From: Bremia lactucae
Taxonomy: Eukaryota; Oomycota; Peronosporomycetes; Peronosporales; Peronosporaceae
DNA: 64,000 bases
Reading direction: 5' to 3'
NCBI RefSeq assembly: GCF_004359215.1
Contig: NC_090613.1
Span: 3,405,191-3,469,190, forward strand
Shown here: piece by piece, positions 53,934 to 64,000 of the stretch
How positions within the stretch are numbered: position 1 is the first letter of the stretch
How the letters are laid out: each line of letters starts with the position of its first letter
Position numbers and translations under genes: made by a program
Notes under the pieces: model-generated
The model's database searches: none
What the model saw: only the letters and a program-made list of their open reading frames with translations
What the model was told of the DNA's origin: nothing

Positions 53934-54091
53934 AATTTAATGACACCATAATAGTTTTGAGCATTTAGAAAAGCGCGTTTTTTGAGCGACGCTATTGTCC
54001 CGTTTACACGAGGCCATTCAGAGAGAGGGAGCATAAGTGATATGCCACCCGTCACACAGCCACGTTTAATACGGCTGGCTTGTGACAGCGA

Positions 54092-54619
54092 CTAAGCACA
54101 TTCACGCGTCGTCGGCGGAGCGTTACGCTCAGAATCCTCTATGTCAGAACCATTATGGATAATGGTCTGAGCAAAAGACGGTGTGGTTTTACCCAACGGA
54201 GAAGCGGCTGCGCCTTTATGGGCAGCGCTCGCAATAACCGTCGCTGCGCTATCCAGCGCAGACGACGAGACAGCATTCGTAAGTGTTGCTGTCTCCATGT
54301 TATGAGCAATGATAGAAGTTTGGATGGGCAATAATGTGCCATCATCCTTCCTCGTGAGATCCTTGTCCGCATCATTACTTTGAGGTGACGGCAACGGTCT
54401 CGACTCATTGTAGTCGACAATGAGCGACGGATCAACATCCTCACTGATTAAGTGGGATGAATCCTTAAGCCCCGTTAACGCGACAGCAGCAGTAGCGGTC
54501 GGCGTTTCAGCTAAGGCATTGGACGCTGCAGGGCGTGTTAACGCGGCGCGCGCGCTAAATGCAAGAGTTAGTGGGCGTCTTCGCAGACGACCCTCCAACG
54601 TTGCCCATGTAGGTGGCAC
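54092..54619 (-). CDS. Antisense ORF 1 in Gypsy-F (175 aa)
   Basis: MPPTWATLEGRLRRRPLTLA start, alanine/serine/threonine-rich low-complexity middle, acidic patches (SEDVDPSLIVDYNE), ending ERNAPPTTRECA. No recognised domain. Antisense ORFs in the pol-to-LTR interval are known in some plant gypsy elements (for example Grande and RIRE2), which is the closest parallel. Composition bias means chance cannot be excluded. Confidence 0.35.
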   Translation of the reverse strand: MPPTWATLEGRLRRRPLTLAFSARAALTRPAASNALAETPTATAAVALTGLKDSSHLISEDVDPSLIVDYNESRPLPSPQSNDADKDLTRKDDGTLLPIQTSIIAHNMETATLTNAVSSSALDSAATVIASAAHKGAAASPLGKTTPSFAQTIIHNGSDIEDSERNAPPTTRECA

Positions 54620-54751
54620 CTTTGGCGCCGTGTATGAAAACAGAGGTCGCTAGAGTGAATCAGAGACTTAGCGGCGCGTCAAGCAGCATAGTTCTTCCTT
54701 CCACTTTATCGAAGTTTAAAATGTAACTTCGTTCTTTAAGGGAGTGGATAG

Positions 54752-55500
54752 TGTAACTGGCTAAAGTTGCCCTAATGTTACACAGTCCCCGTTAAATACA
54801 CTTGGTGTACTCAAGGGGATGGTCAATTTCTTAAATAAAGTAATTAGACCCACCACTTGAGTGTGGTTCACATTTGTGACCAACCCTTGTGTATGTGATG
54901 CACATAGGTGCATTCACATTAGGAGGGATGTCGCCTAGCGTCATCCGTTACGCGAGATATATAGAGATACGCTCGCAAAACATATTAGTGTAATCAATAG
55001 AGATGACAGTTCAATTTGGTAAAAATTGGAATTTATATTTAATGCGATTATATTTAAATCGGTCTCAAACTACTTTCTACTTATCAAGTGCGCACGAGGA
55101 GTCGAATCACCGCTCCCGTGACGACACGTTTACCAGAGTACCTAGTGCGTTGGATGAGGTCGCTAAGGCGCCCACCACAATTACCTCACGGCACACGAAA
55201 TTAGACGGTCAAACAGCTTCTCCGCTGCGCTAGGGTGTGTGCTTAAGTAGAGCGTGCCCCCATAAAGACTTGCCCACCTACAACTTTCAACTTAAGAAGT
55301 GCGCACGTGAAGACGGATTACCGCTTCCGTGACGACACTTGTACTAAAGTACTTAGCTCGTTGGGTGAGGTCGCTTAGGGGCCCACCAACAATCTCACTG
55401 CACGTGTGAGAAGACGGTCAAACCGCCTTCTCACTGTGCCTAAAGGTGTGTGCGTAAGTAGAGCGTGGCTGCTATAGTAGCACCTGTCTACACCCACCCT
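54752..55500 (+). repeat. 3' LTR of Gypsy-F (end uncertain)
   Basis: Begins TGTAACTGGCTAAAGTTGCC right after the polypurine tract. No second copy is available, so the end (near 55500) is a guess based on a TGTCTACA at about 55487. It contains two tandem copies of a roughly 210-bp unit. Confidence 0.5.
55081..55500 (+). repeat. Two tandem ~210-bp units
   Basis: 55081-55290 and 55291-55500 share AAGTGCGCACG, GTGACGACAC, GATGAGGTCGCT/GGTGAGGTCGCT, GCCCACCA, GACGGTCAAAC and GTAGAGCGTG in the same order and spacing, at moderate identity. Confidence 0.65.
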
Positions 55501-57206
55501 TGTGTCTTAATGTGCTTTCGCATTTAAGGGGATCAAGACATCATCTGCGATTTAAAAAAGTAAGCTCGCCATGCAGGAATACACATCTACAGATGGCATC
55601 CAATCATTGGATAAAGTTTATATTTAATTACATTTGGTTTAAATATATTTCCCTAGTCGAACGTGAATAAAACAGTGTCTAGTTTTAATCTAGCCACATC
55701 ATTTGTCAAAAGGATCCAAAAAGACGAGTGAAGGTATTCTACTTTCATACTTCACTCCTACTTAGTGGCTTGCACTTCATTTGCTGCATCATTGGGGACA
55801 AAATAATACTTTTATTGTTGCCTAAATTGTTTATCGGGCATATAAATCTAAAATTCCCTTGCGGATCTCCAATATCAATGACGCTATTATAGGATACTTC
55901 TTGTCCTCAAAACTGCATCTCATGCTTTACGCGCAAGTAAAAATATCGTTTGCCTTGCAAAAGGATATATGGAGCTTTGATTTCTCGTGGTGAAGCGTGT
56001 GTCGACACAATATTGGTTAAAACGCAACTTTTTAAAATGGCTGTGTCATCACTCCCGGGGCTAACTATATTTTGGTGTTGTCGCATGGTGTTAAGTCATC
56101 TGGTCGCTCAATCGTCGCATGAATACCCAATTTTCTCTTCCAGATGATTTCAATTATCGATGAGCGTGATGTATATATTTGAAATTTCGTTTCTGCAGCT
56201 GGTGGTAAAAACATGGTCTTAATTAATCTGAACTTTTTTCCAGCTCAATGCTTGCGATGCGAAATAACGCATGAATGTCGCATCCATTTCCGAACAGTCC
56301 AAGAAAGTTGCTGGAAGTTTTTTTTACGGCATCTCGATTAGTTGTCGGCTTGCTTCCGATATTGTGACCACAGCAATTGTTGAGCTTGTACAATGGTTCG
56401 ATATGACATTACTTTATATCTTAATGGCGCAATGAGTCTATTAAATACCTAAGCACGTGATATTGGCTGCAAAATATTCAATATGTTGTGCTTTGTCTTA
56501 TTTGTTAAGCAAACGTGTCGTTAATTTTCGTGCAAAAAGAAGCCATCATATTTATATGAATCAGATGCCGGCTCTATTTGTCGCAACGAAAAAGTCAAGA
56601 TTTCCACGTGTCCTACGCTAAAAGGCTTTATCTCCGTCCAGGAACGGGAGGATGTCGTCCCGCTCACGTCTTGTCCATAAAAGTGGATTCGCGCATGCCA
56701 GCGCATCACGTTATCCGCTCGTTCTTTTTTTAAGAAACTTCGGTTGGGGGAGGCACAAATTGCTAAACAGTGACATTCTTGTATGATAAACAGGACTGTC
56801 ATGTCTACTCTTTATCTATCATAAGATATTTATTGCCCGATAGCCACTGCAAACTAACAAAGCCTATGGTCACCGCACAGTCAGGTCCCCCATTCTATTT
56901 CAAGCAAGATAAATGGTATTGGATCTTCCACCTGATCGGAGTTTTTCGAAAGTCTCGTTATATTAGCTCATACTTGCTATTGTTAGCGTCACTATCCCTT
57001 ACAACTTGCATAAAAAATCTAATCTTTTTCGCATTAGGTCTACTGCGACAAGGCTACCACCACTTCATTGGTGGCAATCGATTGCATGACTCGTCTAATT
57101 TTAATTTTTGTTTTCAAGAGACCGCTACAGTTTTAATTGGAGCGAGTCATTATCATTTTGCTTCCGTCTCAGTAAGATCTCTTTCTTTCTTATTTCAACG
57201 AGCGAC
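55501..57206. other. Intergenic upstream of the effector candidate
   Basis: About 1.7 kb, AT-rich, without recognised transposon domains or RNA genes. The promoter of the gene at 57207 is presumably in its last part; no specific motif could be named. Confidence 0.35.
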
Positions 57207-57632
57207 ATGGTGCGTATGCTCCTGATTAGCAGTATTTTTGTGTCTGCGATTTCCCTCGGAGATTCGAGTGCTTTCCTCGTAGCCGCTAATATAGAGCAGG
57301 AAATGCGTGACACAATCCCAGTCGCGCCAGTTGCTAGATACCTGAAAGCTGGAGAACTGCGCAAATCTGCGAAATCTGAGGAGAGAATGTTTTCCAGCTC
57401 CAAACTATTCAAATTCTCCAAAGAAGACGAGAAGTTGTTCCAAGAAGCCGCGAAAGAGATTACTGATACAGCTTCAACCGCAAAAGGAGCTACAAGCAAA
57501 TCAGAGACTGTAAAAAGAGAGATAGACCCAGTTGAAAAAACAATGGCAGCAAAAAGAAGAAAAAGAGCCGATGCAAGAAAGAGAATAGATCTTGAAAATG
57601 GCATGGAAAAGCTCAATACAGATGACAACTAA
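57207..57632 (+). CDS. Candidate secreted RXLR-like/EER effector with C-terminal NLS
   Basis: 141 residues from the ATG at 57207; the frame extends upstream but this Met starts a clean signal peptide (MVRMLLISSIFVSAISLGDS, about residues 1-26). RYLK at 44-47 is in the position of an RXLR motif (an RXLK-type variant), and SEER at 57-60 matches the EER motif, at the usual spacing from the signal peptide. The rest is lysine/glutamate-rich and helical, without a visible WY fold. KRRKRADARKR at 116-126 is a strong basic nuclear localisation signal. Such proteins are delivered into plant cells by oomycetes, and this one would be expected in the host nucleus. It is a single exon, intact, isolated among transposons, which is the typical setting. 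The target is unknown. Confidence 0.65.
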   Translation: MVRMLLISSIFVSAISLGDSSAFLVAANIEQEMRDTIPVAPVARYLKAGELRKSAKSEERMFSSSKLFKFSKEDEKLFQEAAKEITDTASTAKGATSKSETVKREIDPVEKTMAAKRRKRADARKRIDLENGMEKLNTDDN

Positions 57633-58071
57633 AAGGATAATACAAACAACAATGATGCTACGTAATTTAATGTTGATGTATTAATTAAATCTGTAAGCGT
57701 CAAATTTTACTTGACATTTAAAAGCTATTGAAGTAGTACACTCCGAATTATTTCTGGTTGTCAATTTCGTCAATTTGTTAATTGCGCTGGAGCATATGTT
57801 AGGTGAATACGGGGTAATTTCTTAAAGGCATTCAGGTCATATTTAAAAAGCCCTGTAAGTACATTGTAATGGTGTTTCCGTTTCATAAATATTATTTTCG
57901 GTAAGAGGAATAATAAATACGATTTCCTTTAAGAGAAAATCAATAGATTTTTTGGTCTTTTATCAAATTCGACTTAACAGTTCCAATATTACCAATTTTG
58001 GTAATATTGACGCGATAAGACAGTGATTCTTTTAATTGGTTGATTTTAGTTTGAATCAACCGATCTACACG
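57633..58071. other. No recognised feature
   Basis: 439 bp of AT-rich sequence between the effector candidate and the LTR of Gypsy-B. A short perfect inverted repeat (CAATATTACCAAAATTGG-type, about 57983-58012) is present. Confidence 0.35.
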
Positions 58072-58509
58072 TGTAACGGGGTGTATCGTTACAAGAAAAT
58101 TAACACTTTAAGGTTGTTAATTGTATATTATCTAAAAGGTAGAGAATATTTGGAGAATATATCTTTACGTGGTAATTTCCTAAAAGCTTATCTATTGGTA
58201 GATATACACCATTATATCTACTTTCTCCGCGGTCCAGTCAGCGCTGGACGCACGCAAAAGAAAAAGACAGATAAGACTTCATTACATGTTTTGTATTAGT
58301 TTAAAATTAATTTAGTACTTAATAGACAGAAGCAGAAGAACTTAATTATATTAAATACGGTTTTATCAACCTCTTTTAAGCAAGTGCTATAAAGAGAGTC
58401 TTCCTTTGCACGTACTAGGTGCGTGAACTGACGTGAGGCACCACTCGCACCGAGGCAGTGCGAAGTGGACTTTTATTGAAACAGTACAAGTCAGTAGTGC
58501 TCCGTTACA
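58072..58509 (+). repeat. 5' LTR of Gypsy-B
   Basis: 438 bp, TGTAACGGGGTGTATCGTTACA... to ...GCTCCGTTACA; homologous to 40465-40901. Confidence 0.88.
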
Positions 58510-58539
58510 CCTGGTAGCACTTTGTAGTTCGTCCGTTTC

Positions 58540-59640
58540 GCGTGATAGCTACTCCTTTCTAAGTGACATAGAAAGGAGTGCGGTCAAACGAATGAGTTCG
58601 ACCGTAGGGAACGATGCCATCTTGGCCATGCTGTCCGATTTTGACAAAGATGCCCTCTATTTATCATCGCCAAGTTCATACACATGAACATGACGAGGCG
58701 AAGGAGAAGGTAGCCTTGCTTAATCCGCAAGGCTCTCAACAGGCAGAATTGTTGAGGTTACAACAAGTACAGAACCCTGTACCTGGGATGACGCACACGC
58801 GTCGTCCGGAAACCTGAAAGATTGACATCTCTAAGTATAGGGGAGTCGAAGAAGACTCTCTCTTGAGATGGTTTGTCGAGTTGGACGATGCATTAAGGGC
58901 ACGTCACATCGTCGACGAGCAAATGCAAGTCGCATTCGCTCAATCAGATTAGGCAGGTCGCTCCAAAACTTGGGCATTGAGCCTTACGTTGCGCGACCCA
59001 TACGTCTTTGGGTCGCTATAGGCTTTTAAAGCCCGGCTCAAACAGACGTTTGAACCGCCAAGGGCTGAGTTCAGAGCTCGTTCAGAGCTTCTGAAACTTA
59101 AGCAAGGCAAGCGTGATGTTCACGCATATTTTCAGCACATACGACTCTTAGCGAGTTGTATAACAAATAACATAGTCCAAGAACACACGTTGATTACGGT
59201 GTTCATGCAAGGTCTTACGGATGGTCCCGTAAAGACCCACCTGTTCCGCTTGGGACTGGATACGCTTCAAGAAGCAACATCCGTTGCGGAATAGAAGGAT
59301 TTTAAGCTTGAGACAGGCTTAAGCTAGTTCGTCATCGTATCGTCCTCCATGACGACACGATTTAGGAAGTCCAGAGCACATGGACCTCTCTTACATCGAA
59401 AGCGAGAGACCTCGCTTTTCAAACAACAAGCGATTGCAGAAAAATGCAATCGCTGTCAAAAGTTAGGACACTATGCTAATAATCGTAGTGCTTCACGCCC
59501 AGTACCGAGAGGTACTGACCATAAATATGGACCTAATGCAAAAAGGGCAACGGTCACGGGTCCGACGTTGTTGCGAAATCACAGCAGCGAGGCGGACCTT
59601 AAAAAAACGGTCGGGCTCAATAGGGGCGCAACGCCCTACT
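58540..59640 (+). pseudogene. Gypsy-B gag
   Basis: Same blocks as Gypsy-A gag (SYSFLSDIERSAVKRMSSTV, LLRWFVELDDALRARHIVDE, VFMQGLTDGPVKTHLFRLGL) with more frameshifts. The zinc knuckle is better kept than in Gypsy-A: CNRCQKLGHYANNRS, although the last Cys is Arg or Ser here. Confidence 0.75.
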
Positions 59641-59699
59641 GATCCAGCAACATCAAGAGAATTTGCAAATCTCTTGACTAAAGTTGCTCCAGACACATA

Positions 59700-60292
59700 A
59701 TCATTATGTGTCTCTGCACCTGGCGATGAGGTATCCCTCATCACCTTAAAAGTCAAAAGTGACAAATGATATGTCACTTGGAGCCCTATTGGACTGTGGA
59801 GCGTCGAATAACTTCATTCGTCGCCAGTCGCTAGAGGGTCGTGGGCTCAAATATGTTGAGCGCGACATCCCTCTAACGAGGATGACGGTGCGTCTAGCGA
59901 CAGGCGCATCGATAACAGTAATGAAATGTGTAGTGAAATTTCACTACACGTTTAGAGATTTACAGTATAATGATGAGTTCATCGTACTGGATTTGGATGA
60001 CAAGTTTGATGTCATCCTAGGCTTACCTTGGCTCAGAAAATATGAGTCAAGGATCAGCTGGCAGCATCGATCCGTAAAGATGCCTGCCACTTGTTCATCA
60101 GATGACCATCTGATGAACGTCTTTGAGCGTTTACAAGCGTGTGGATGTACTACGAGTGAAAGCGATGGCCTCACTTGTGGTACGGTCGTTAGTACGACTG
60201 CACAAGGTCATAGTGTGATTACTTTTTCCCTGTGGAGTCAGCTGCCGGCGGCTGTGCGAATGCACAGAAAGCCTCGAAGGTCCACCACTTGA
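59700..60292 (+). pseudogene. Gypsy-B aspartic protease
   Basis: LGALLDCGASNNFIRRQSLE (D-C-G as in Gypsy-A), MTVRLATGASITVMKC and FDVILGLPWLRKYESRISWQ. 177 open codons from 59759; a stop at 59698 separates it from gag. Confidence 0.8.
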
Positions 60293-60498
60293 ATAAGTCG
60301 AGTGGGTTGAGACATAAATGTACGCCTAGCGGGCGACATTCAAGGAAAATACCGGTAATCCAAATTGGACACAACGATAATCCTAGGTCGAGGAGATAGT
60401 CGACCGTAGAGGACCCGACTGTAATAGCGCAACCGAAAGATGTTGAGGGAATAAGACACGTACTTGAGGAGAAATTTCCACAAATAGTTAATGCTGAA

Positions 60499-62260
60499 GT
60501 GACTAGACTTCAGCATTGCGAGGGATTGATCCCTCCGCAGCCTGTGGATAAATCCCAGGAAGAAACCGTGACATTGAATGTCTTGGTTAATGACGGATTA
60601 AAAGTAGGCGCTTATACTCTTAATCTGTATGCGAATCCGAAATTAACTTCGGAGATAACTCAAATACCAACCCTAGATCCCAAGCGGTTCTTGAGAGATC
60701 TGCATAGTGGTAGAATCAAGCAAATCTGCGTACACGTCACAGAGGACGAATAAGTAACCGATATACGGTCAGCAGTTTGTTTTTGCAGAGAACGAACGGG
60801 TTCTCAGCAGCTCATCGATGGACGAAAGTGTCCACGATGGGAAGACTCGGATTGAGAAATATACACTTCAATCCTGGGAGTCACTCAAAATAAATCTTTT
60901 ATACAAGGATTTGATTGAATTATTTATGGGATGTATTCCCTGAAAGGCTCCATGCGAGTTGCCTAAGGATAAAGGCACTCGACATGAGATCGAGCTCAAA
61001 TCGGGCTCGAAGTATTGTGTCATGAAGCAGTGGCCACTGCCTCGTGAAAAAGTACTTGCAATCGACACATTCTTTGTCGATCAATTAAAAGCGGGTCATT
61101 AGAGGGCGTCAACCTATCCAATAGTTCTCCGACCTTCCGTGTGCGAAAGGCCTCAGGAGGGTGGTGGATAGTGCACGCATTCAATATAATGAATGCTGCA
61201 ACAATACCGGCTCAAATGCCGATACCTAGAAAAGACGTAATAATAGATGGTATGTCTTAGAGTACCATCTTTTTGTCTATAGATCTGATGGATGGATTTT
61301 ATCAGATCCTTATGCGTGAATGGGAGATCACGTACACAGCAGTGAGCACTCCCAGCGGGATGCTCTGAGAAGGGCTTGTAATGTCACAGGGGCTTAGCAA
61401 AGCTCCTGCAACATTCAGCAGATGCGTAACAAATCTGTTGAGACAGGTTTTTGACAATACATTCATTTATAGCCGGGCCGACGAAAAGACGGACGTGAAA
61501 GTTCATAAAACTTACAGTCGTCAGGTTCTTACACATATGCAAAAGCATAAGTTGTACGCAAATCTCAAGAAGTGTATATATTAGCTGATAGCGAAATACG
61601 AAATACCTTTTCGGTGCATCGTCGGTAAACCCGGCGTGCGCCCTGATCCCGAAAAGATCAAGGCAATTACCGATTGGCCAGTTCCAGTCGATGTCAAGGG
61701 ACTTAGAAAGTTACTTGGATTAGCGGCGTACTTGCATAAAGTACTCCCGCAATTATGCCGAGATGACAGTTCATCTCTCTCGTCTCTTGATAAAGAGGAG
61801 AATTGGCGATGAAACGCTGATTGCTAGCGTTCCTTTGAAGGTATCAAGCAAAGCTTGATGCAATCGCCCATCTTGGCGATTGCAGATCAAGACAGACCAT
61901 TCCATGTGGTCTGTGACGCCAGTGATTTCGCAATGAGCTGTGCGTTGATGCAATACGCTACTGACGGCGCGGAGCGCATTCGTCTGTTATCAATCGCGTC
62001 AGCTGCAACCGGCTGAACGCAACTACCTAGAGCATGATAAGGAACTCCTTGCCATGTAATATGCACTGGCTAAGTTTGGAGTCTATCTCCGAGAAATTAG
62101 ACCGTTCATCGTATATACGGACCATGCGTCATTACGCACGGTTGTAAATAGCCCGCACATCTCGCAAAGAATGGCGAGGTGGCTATCCTTTTTCGCGGAG
62201 TATAATTTTTCCGTGGAATATAAACTAGGACGACTTACTGTTGTCGCTGTTGCGTAATCA
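60499..62260 (+). pseudogene. Gypsy-B reverse transcriptase and RNase H
   Basis: RT shares the Gypsy-A defects, including VFDNTFIYSRADEKTDVKVH in place of the Y-x-D-D box and stops near 61100 and 61260. RNase H (61905-62240) is present in pieces: FHVVCDASDFAMSCALMQYA, NYLEHDKELLAM and PFIVYTDHASLRTVVNSPHI, followed by MARWLSFFAEYNFSVEYKLG. Confidence 0.8.
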
Positions 62261-62489
62261 AACCGAGCAGATTTCTAGCCGGCAGCGCATTCCAACAGTG
62301 GACATAATTCCACTGTTGCAACACTCACTTCAAGTGTTCCGTCATCAACCTTGTTTGATGACACAAAAGAAAGCCTACGCGGACGATAAGGACCTTCTGC
62401 ATTTAATGTATCATCTGATGAATTCATCTGATTAATCTTTTAAAGATTACCGTCTTTATATCGATCGTCATCGGATCGATACACAACAC

Positions 62490-64000
62490 GTGACGGCTTA
62501 TTGTATTACACAGCCGTTGACGGCGACACTCCACGTGTCGTCAATATTTTGCGCTTGCGCATCATGTATGAGTGTCACGATGCACCAACAAGAGGGCATC
62601 CTGGACGTGAGAAAACTTATTTCACAGTAAGTCGCGGCTTTTGCTGGCCCCGCCAGTATCAGTTCATGTGCGAGTACATTCGTGCTTGCGAGGTATGTCA
62701 ACGGGTGAAGCCCTTCGTCCCGTGAACCTCTCCAACCTCTACCATTTCTGGTAGAGTGTTGGCAGTCGGTATCTATGGACTTCGGCTTCGGATTTGCCGA
62801 ATAAGACGATCTCAAAAACAATAGAATGCTTGTTTTGCAGACAGATTCAGCAAGATGGTACATCTTGCTGCAGTACCAGAGTCGATCACGGCTCCGGGCT
62901 GTGCCCGTCACTTTATTGACACGACACGGTATTCAACTCCAGGGTTACCCGTAAACTGGTCTCGGATAGATTTCAACGGTTTACGGCAAAGTTTTGTCAA
63001 TCCGTGTTCCGATCTCTCGGAACGCGGCTGACTATGTCAACTTCTGATCATCTAGAGACAGGTGGTCAGATGGGACGCGTAAATCGCGTCCCCGAAGGGA
63101 TACTTCGAGGTTACGTCCAGTCGTATCCGAATTGGAGCGATTTTTTACCGTGGTCGAATTCGCCATCAATAATTCGGACCATGCGTCTACAACGCAAACA
63201 CCGTTCTTCGTGAATGGCTTACGCCATCCACGGATACCCATCAAATTAGAGGGACTGGCTCATGCTCATCACGCGTCGTAGTTTTCAACGACGCGAATGA
63301 TGTCGATGTTGAAGCAATCGACATCGAAGATGAGAAAAATCTCATGGCAGTGCGCACATAGCGCACTGAAAAAGACAAAACAAATGAGTCAGCAGGGGAA
63401 TTTCTGCTTGCTCAAATCAGTAATCCGTTTCGTAGAAGATTCCATTGCTAACGCAGTGGACCGTCAGAAACGCAGACAAACATGGAAGAGCAAACGTTCT
63501 TTCAATTAACATTAAGGACCTAGTACTACTCTATACGGTAAACTTACCTAAGTGTGTGGTCATTAGTGTGGGTAGCAGTAAACTACAACCCAAGTTCGTT
63601 GGGCCTTTCCGTGTACTGCATGCATCGCAGAGGCAATGCGTACACAATAGAATTTCCACGTAGGATGCGAATGCATCCTACGTTTTACGTTGGTCGGCTC
63701 CGCCCGTACTATCAGTACGCGGTCTCTTCCGAGGACGTATCTGGCCACCCTTTTCAAGAATCCCTAAGAGATTCTTGTGGTCACAAACCAAAGTCTCATG
63801 TTAAATCTGGAGATATTCATGCCGGGTCCGAAGATCCTCGAAACTGCGATGAGCGGAAGACAGCTCATCACGACGAGCGTGATTTTTCCATTCGTAATAT
63901 AACATGGAGTTAGCACTCTTCGAACGGTCTTCCAACCGCTCGATATGGTGAGCCTGCACCCGTCTGCTCTAATGAGCAACGCAAACCGCACTCGTGATCA
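62490..64000 (+). pseudogene. Gypsy-B integrase (partial at window end)
   Basis: YIRACEVCQRVKPFVP (zinc-binding end) near 62680-62725; a core with DRFSKMVHLAAVPESITAPG-type sequence in shifted frame near 62840-62900; and the GPF/Y module at 63590-63680 with RRGNAYTIEFPRRMRMHPTF then YVGRLRPYYQYA. More frameshifted than Gypsy-A in this part. The chromodomain would lie beyond the window. Confidence 0.75.

Larger units (their letters stand above)
53124..54751 (+). mobile_element. Gypsy-F, 3' internal part
   Basis: Plus-strand integrase C-terminus, a post-pol segment with antisense frames, and a polypurine tract (TTTAAGGGAGTGGATAG) ending directly before an LTR start at 54752. The 5' part was cut off where the Gypsy-E LTR abuts at 53124. 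Confidence 0.7.
58072..64000 (+). mobile_element. Gypsy-B, second copy of the Gypsy-A element, cut by window end
   Basis: 5' LTR 58072-58509, primer-binding site TGGTAGCAC at 58512, gag, protease, RT, RNase H, integrase and GPF/Y region. The interior from about 59.87 to 61.72 kb is nearly identical to 42.32-44.16 kb of Gypsy-A, including shared stops. It retains the RNase H region lost from Gypsy-A. Confidence 0.88.

Noticed and set aside
54420..54653. 77-codon plus-strand frame with VRRRPSNVAHVGGTFG-type sequence
   Set aside because: Overlaps the longer antisense frame and shows no gypsy motif in the element's own direction.
57125..57628. 167-codon minus-strand hydrophobic frame
   Set aside because: Antisense shadow of the effector candidate; its apparent hydrophobicity comes from reversing lysine/glutamate codons.
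1..64000. CRISPR arrays, bacterial operons, phage genes, tRNA or rRNA genes
   Set aside because: None seen; introns and retrotransposon types point to a eukaryotic nuclear genome, and tRNA-like matches are only primer-binding sites.

Overview
The window looks like a repeat-rich, gene-poor stretch of a Peronosporales oomycete nuclear genome (Phytophthora or downy mildew type). The evidence is short introns of about 55 to 135 bp with GT..AG borders, Ty1/copia and Ty3/gypsy chromoviral elements with oomycete-like gag and pol proteins, and one candidate secreted protein with an RXLR-like and EER layout. Species cannot be decided from the sequence alone.

Layout. 1-4.4 kb: a decayed copia element with both LTRs. 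4.4-6.05 kb: a copia gag relic and sequence without genes. 6.05-11.88 kb: a nearly complete minus-strand gypsy chromovirus with two almost identical LTRs. 13.1-18.8 kb: a compact island of ordinary genes: an Asterix (WDR83OS-type) ER membrane protein, two terminal exons of an unidentified gene, an EEF1AKMT1-type lysine methyltransferase, a PAM2/CCCH/DUF1771/Smr protein, and the proteasome beta-5 subunit. A solo gypsy LTR with a 5-bp target duplication sits about 200 bp upstream of beta-5. 19.9-24.5 kb: a minus-strand copia element with an assembly gap. 24.5-26.5 kb: no recognisable genes. 26.5-34.2 kb: a patchwork of a gypsy LTR, a chromodomain tail, a gypsy-like coding relic, a minus-strand copia, a pogo/Tigger-type transposase relic and a LINE fragment. 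34.6-40.4 kb: copia pieces with a second gap, split by a gypsy 3' LTR. 40.5-47.0 kb (+) and 47.0-53.1 kb (-): two gypsy elements meeting tail to tail. 53.1-55.5 kb: the 3' end of another gypsy with antisense ORFs and its 3' LTR. 57.2-57.6 kb: the candidate effector. 58.07-64.0 kb: a second copy of the 40.5 kb gypsy, cut by the window end.

How things fit together. The only genes likely to have cellular functions are in the 13.1-18.8 kb island (protein biogenesis at the ER, translation-factor methylation, RNA-binding/Smr, proteasome) and the lone effector candidate. Everything else is retrotransposon or transposon DNA, mostly broken by stops, frameshifts and nested junctions. The most unusual signals are: (1) the coding region of the 40.5 kb gypsy family is studded with short perfect inverted repeats far above chance; (2) copia elements carry a primer-binding site complementary to the anticodon arm of tRNA-iMet, whose ATG is also the apparent gag start codon, while the gypsies carry a site compatible with the 3' end of the same tRNA; (3) a copia leader folds back on its own primer-binding site.
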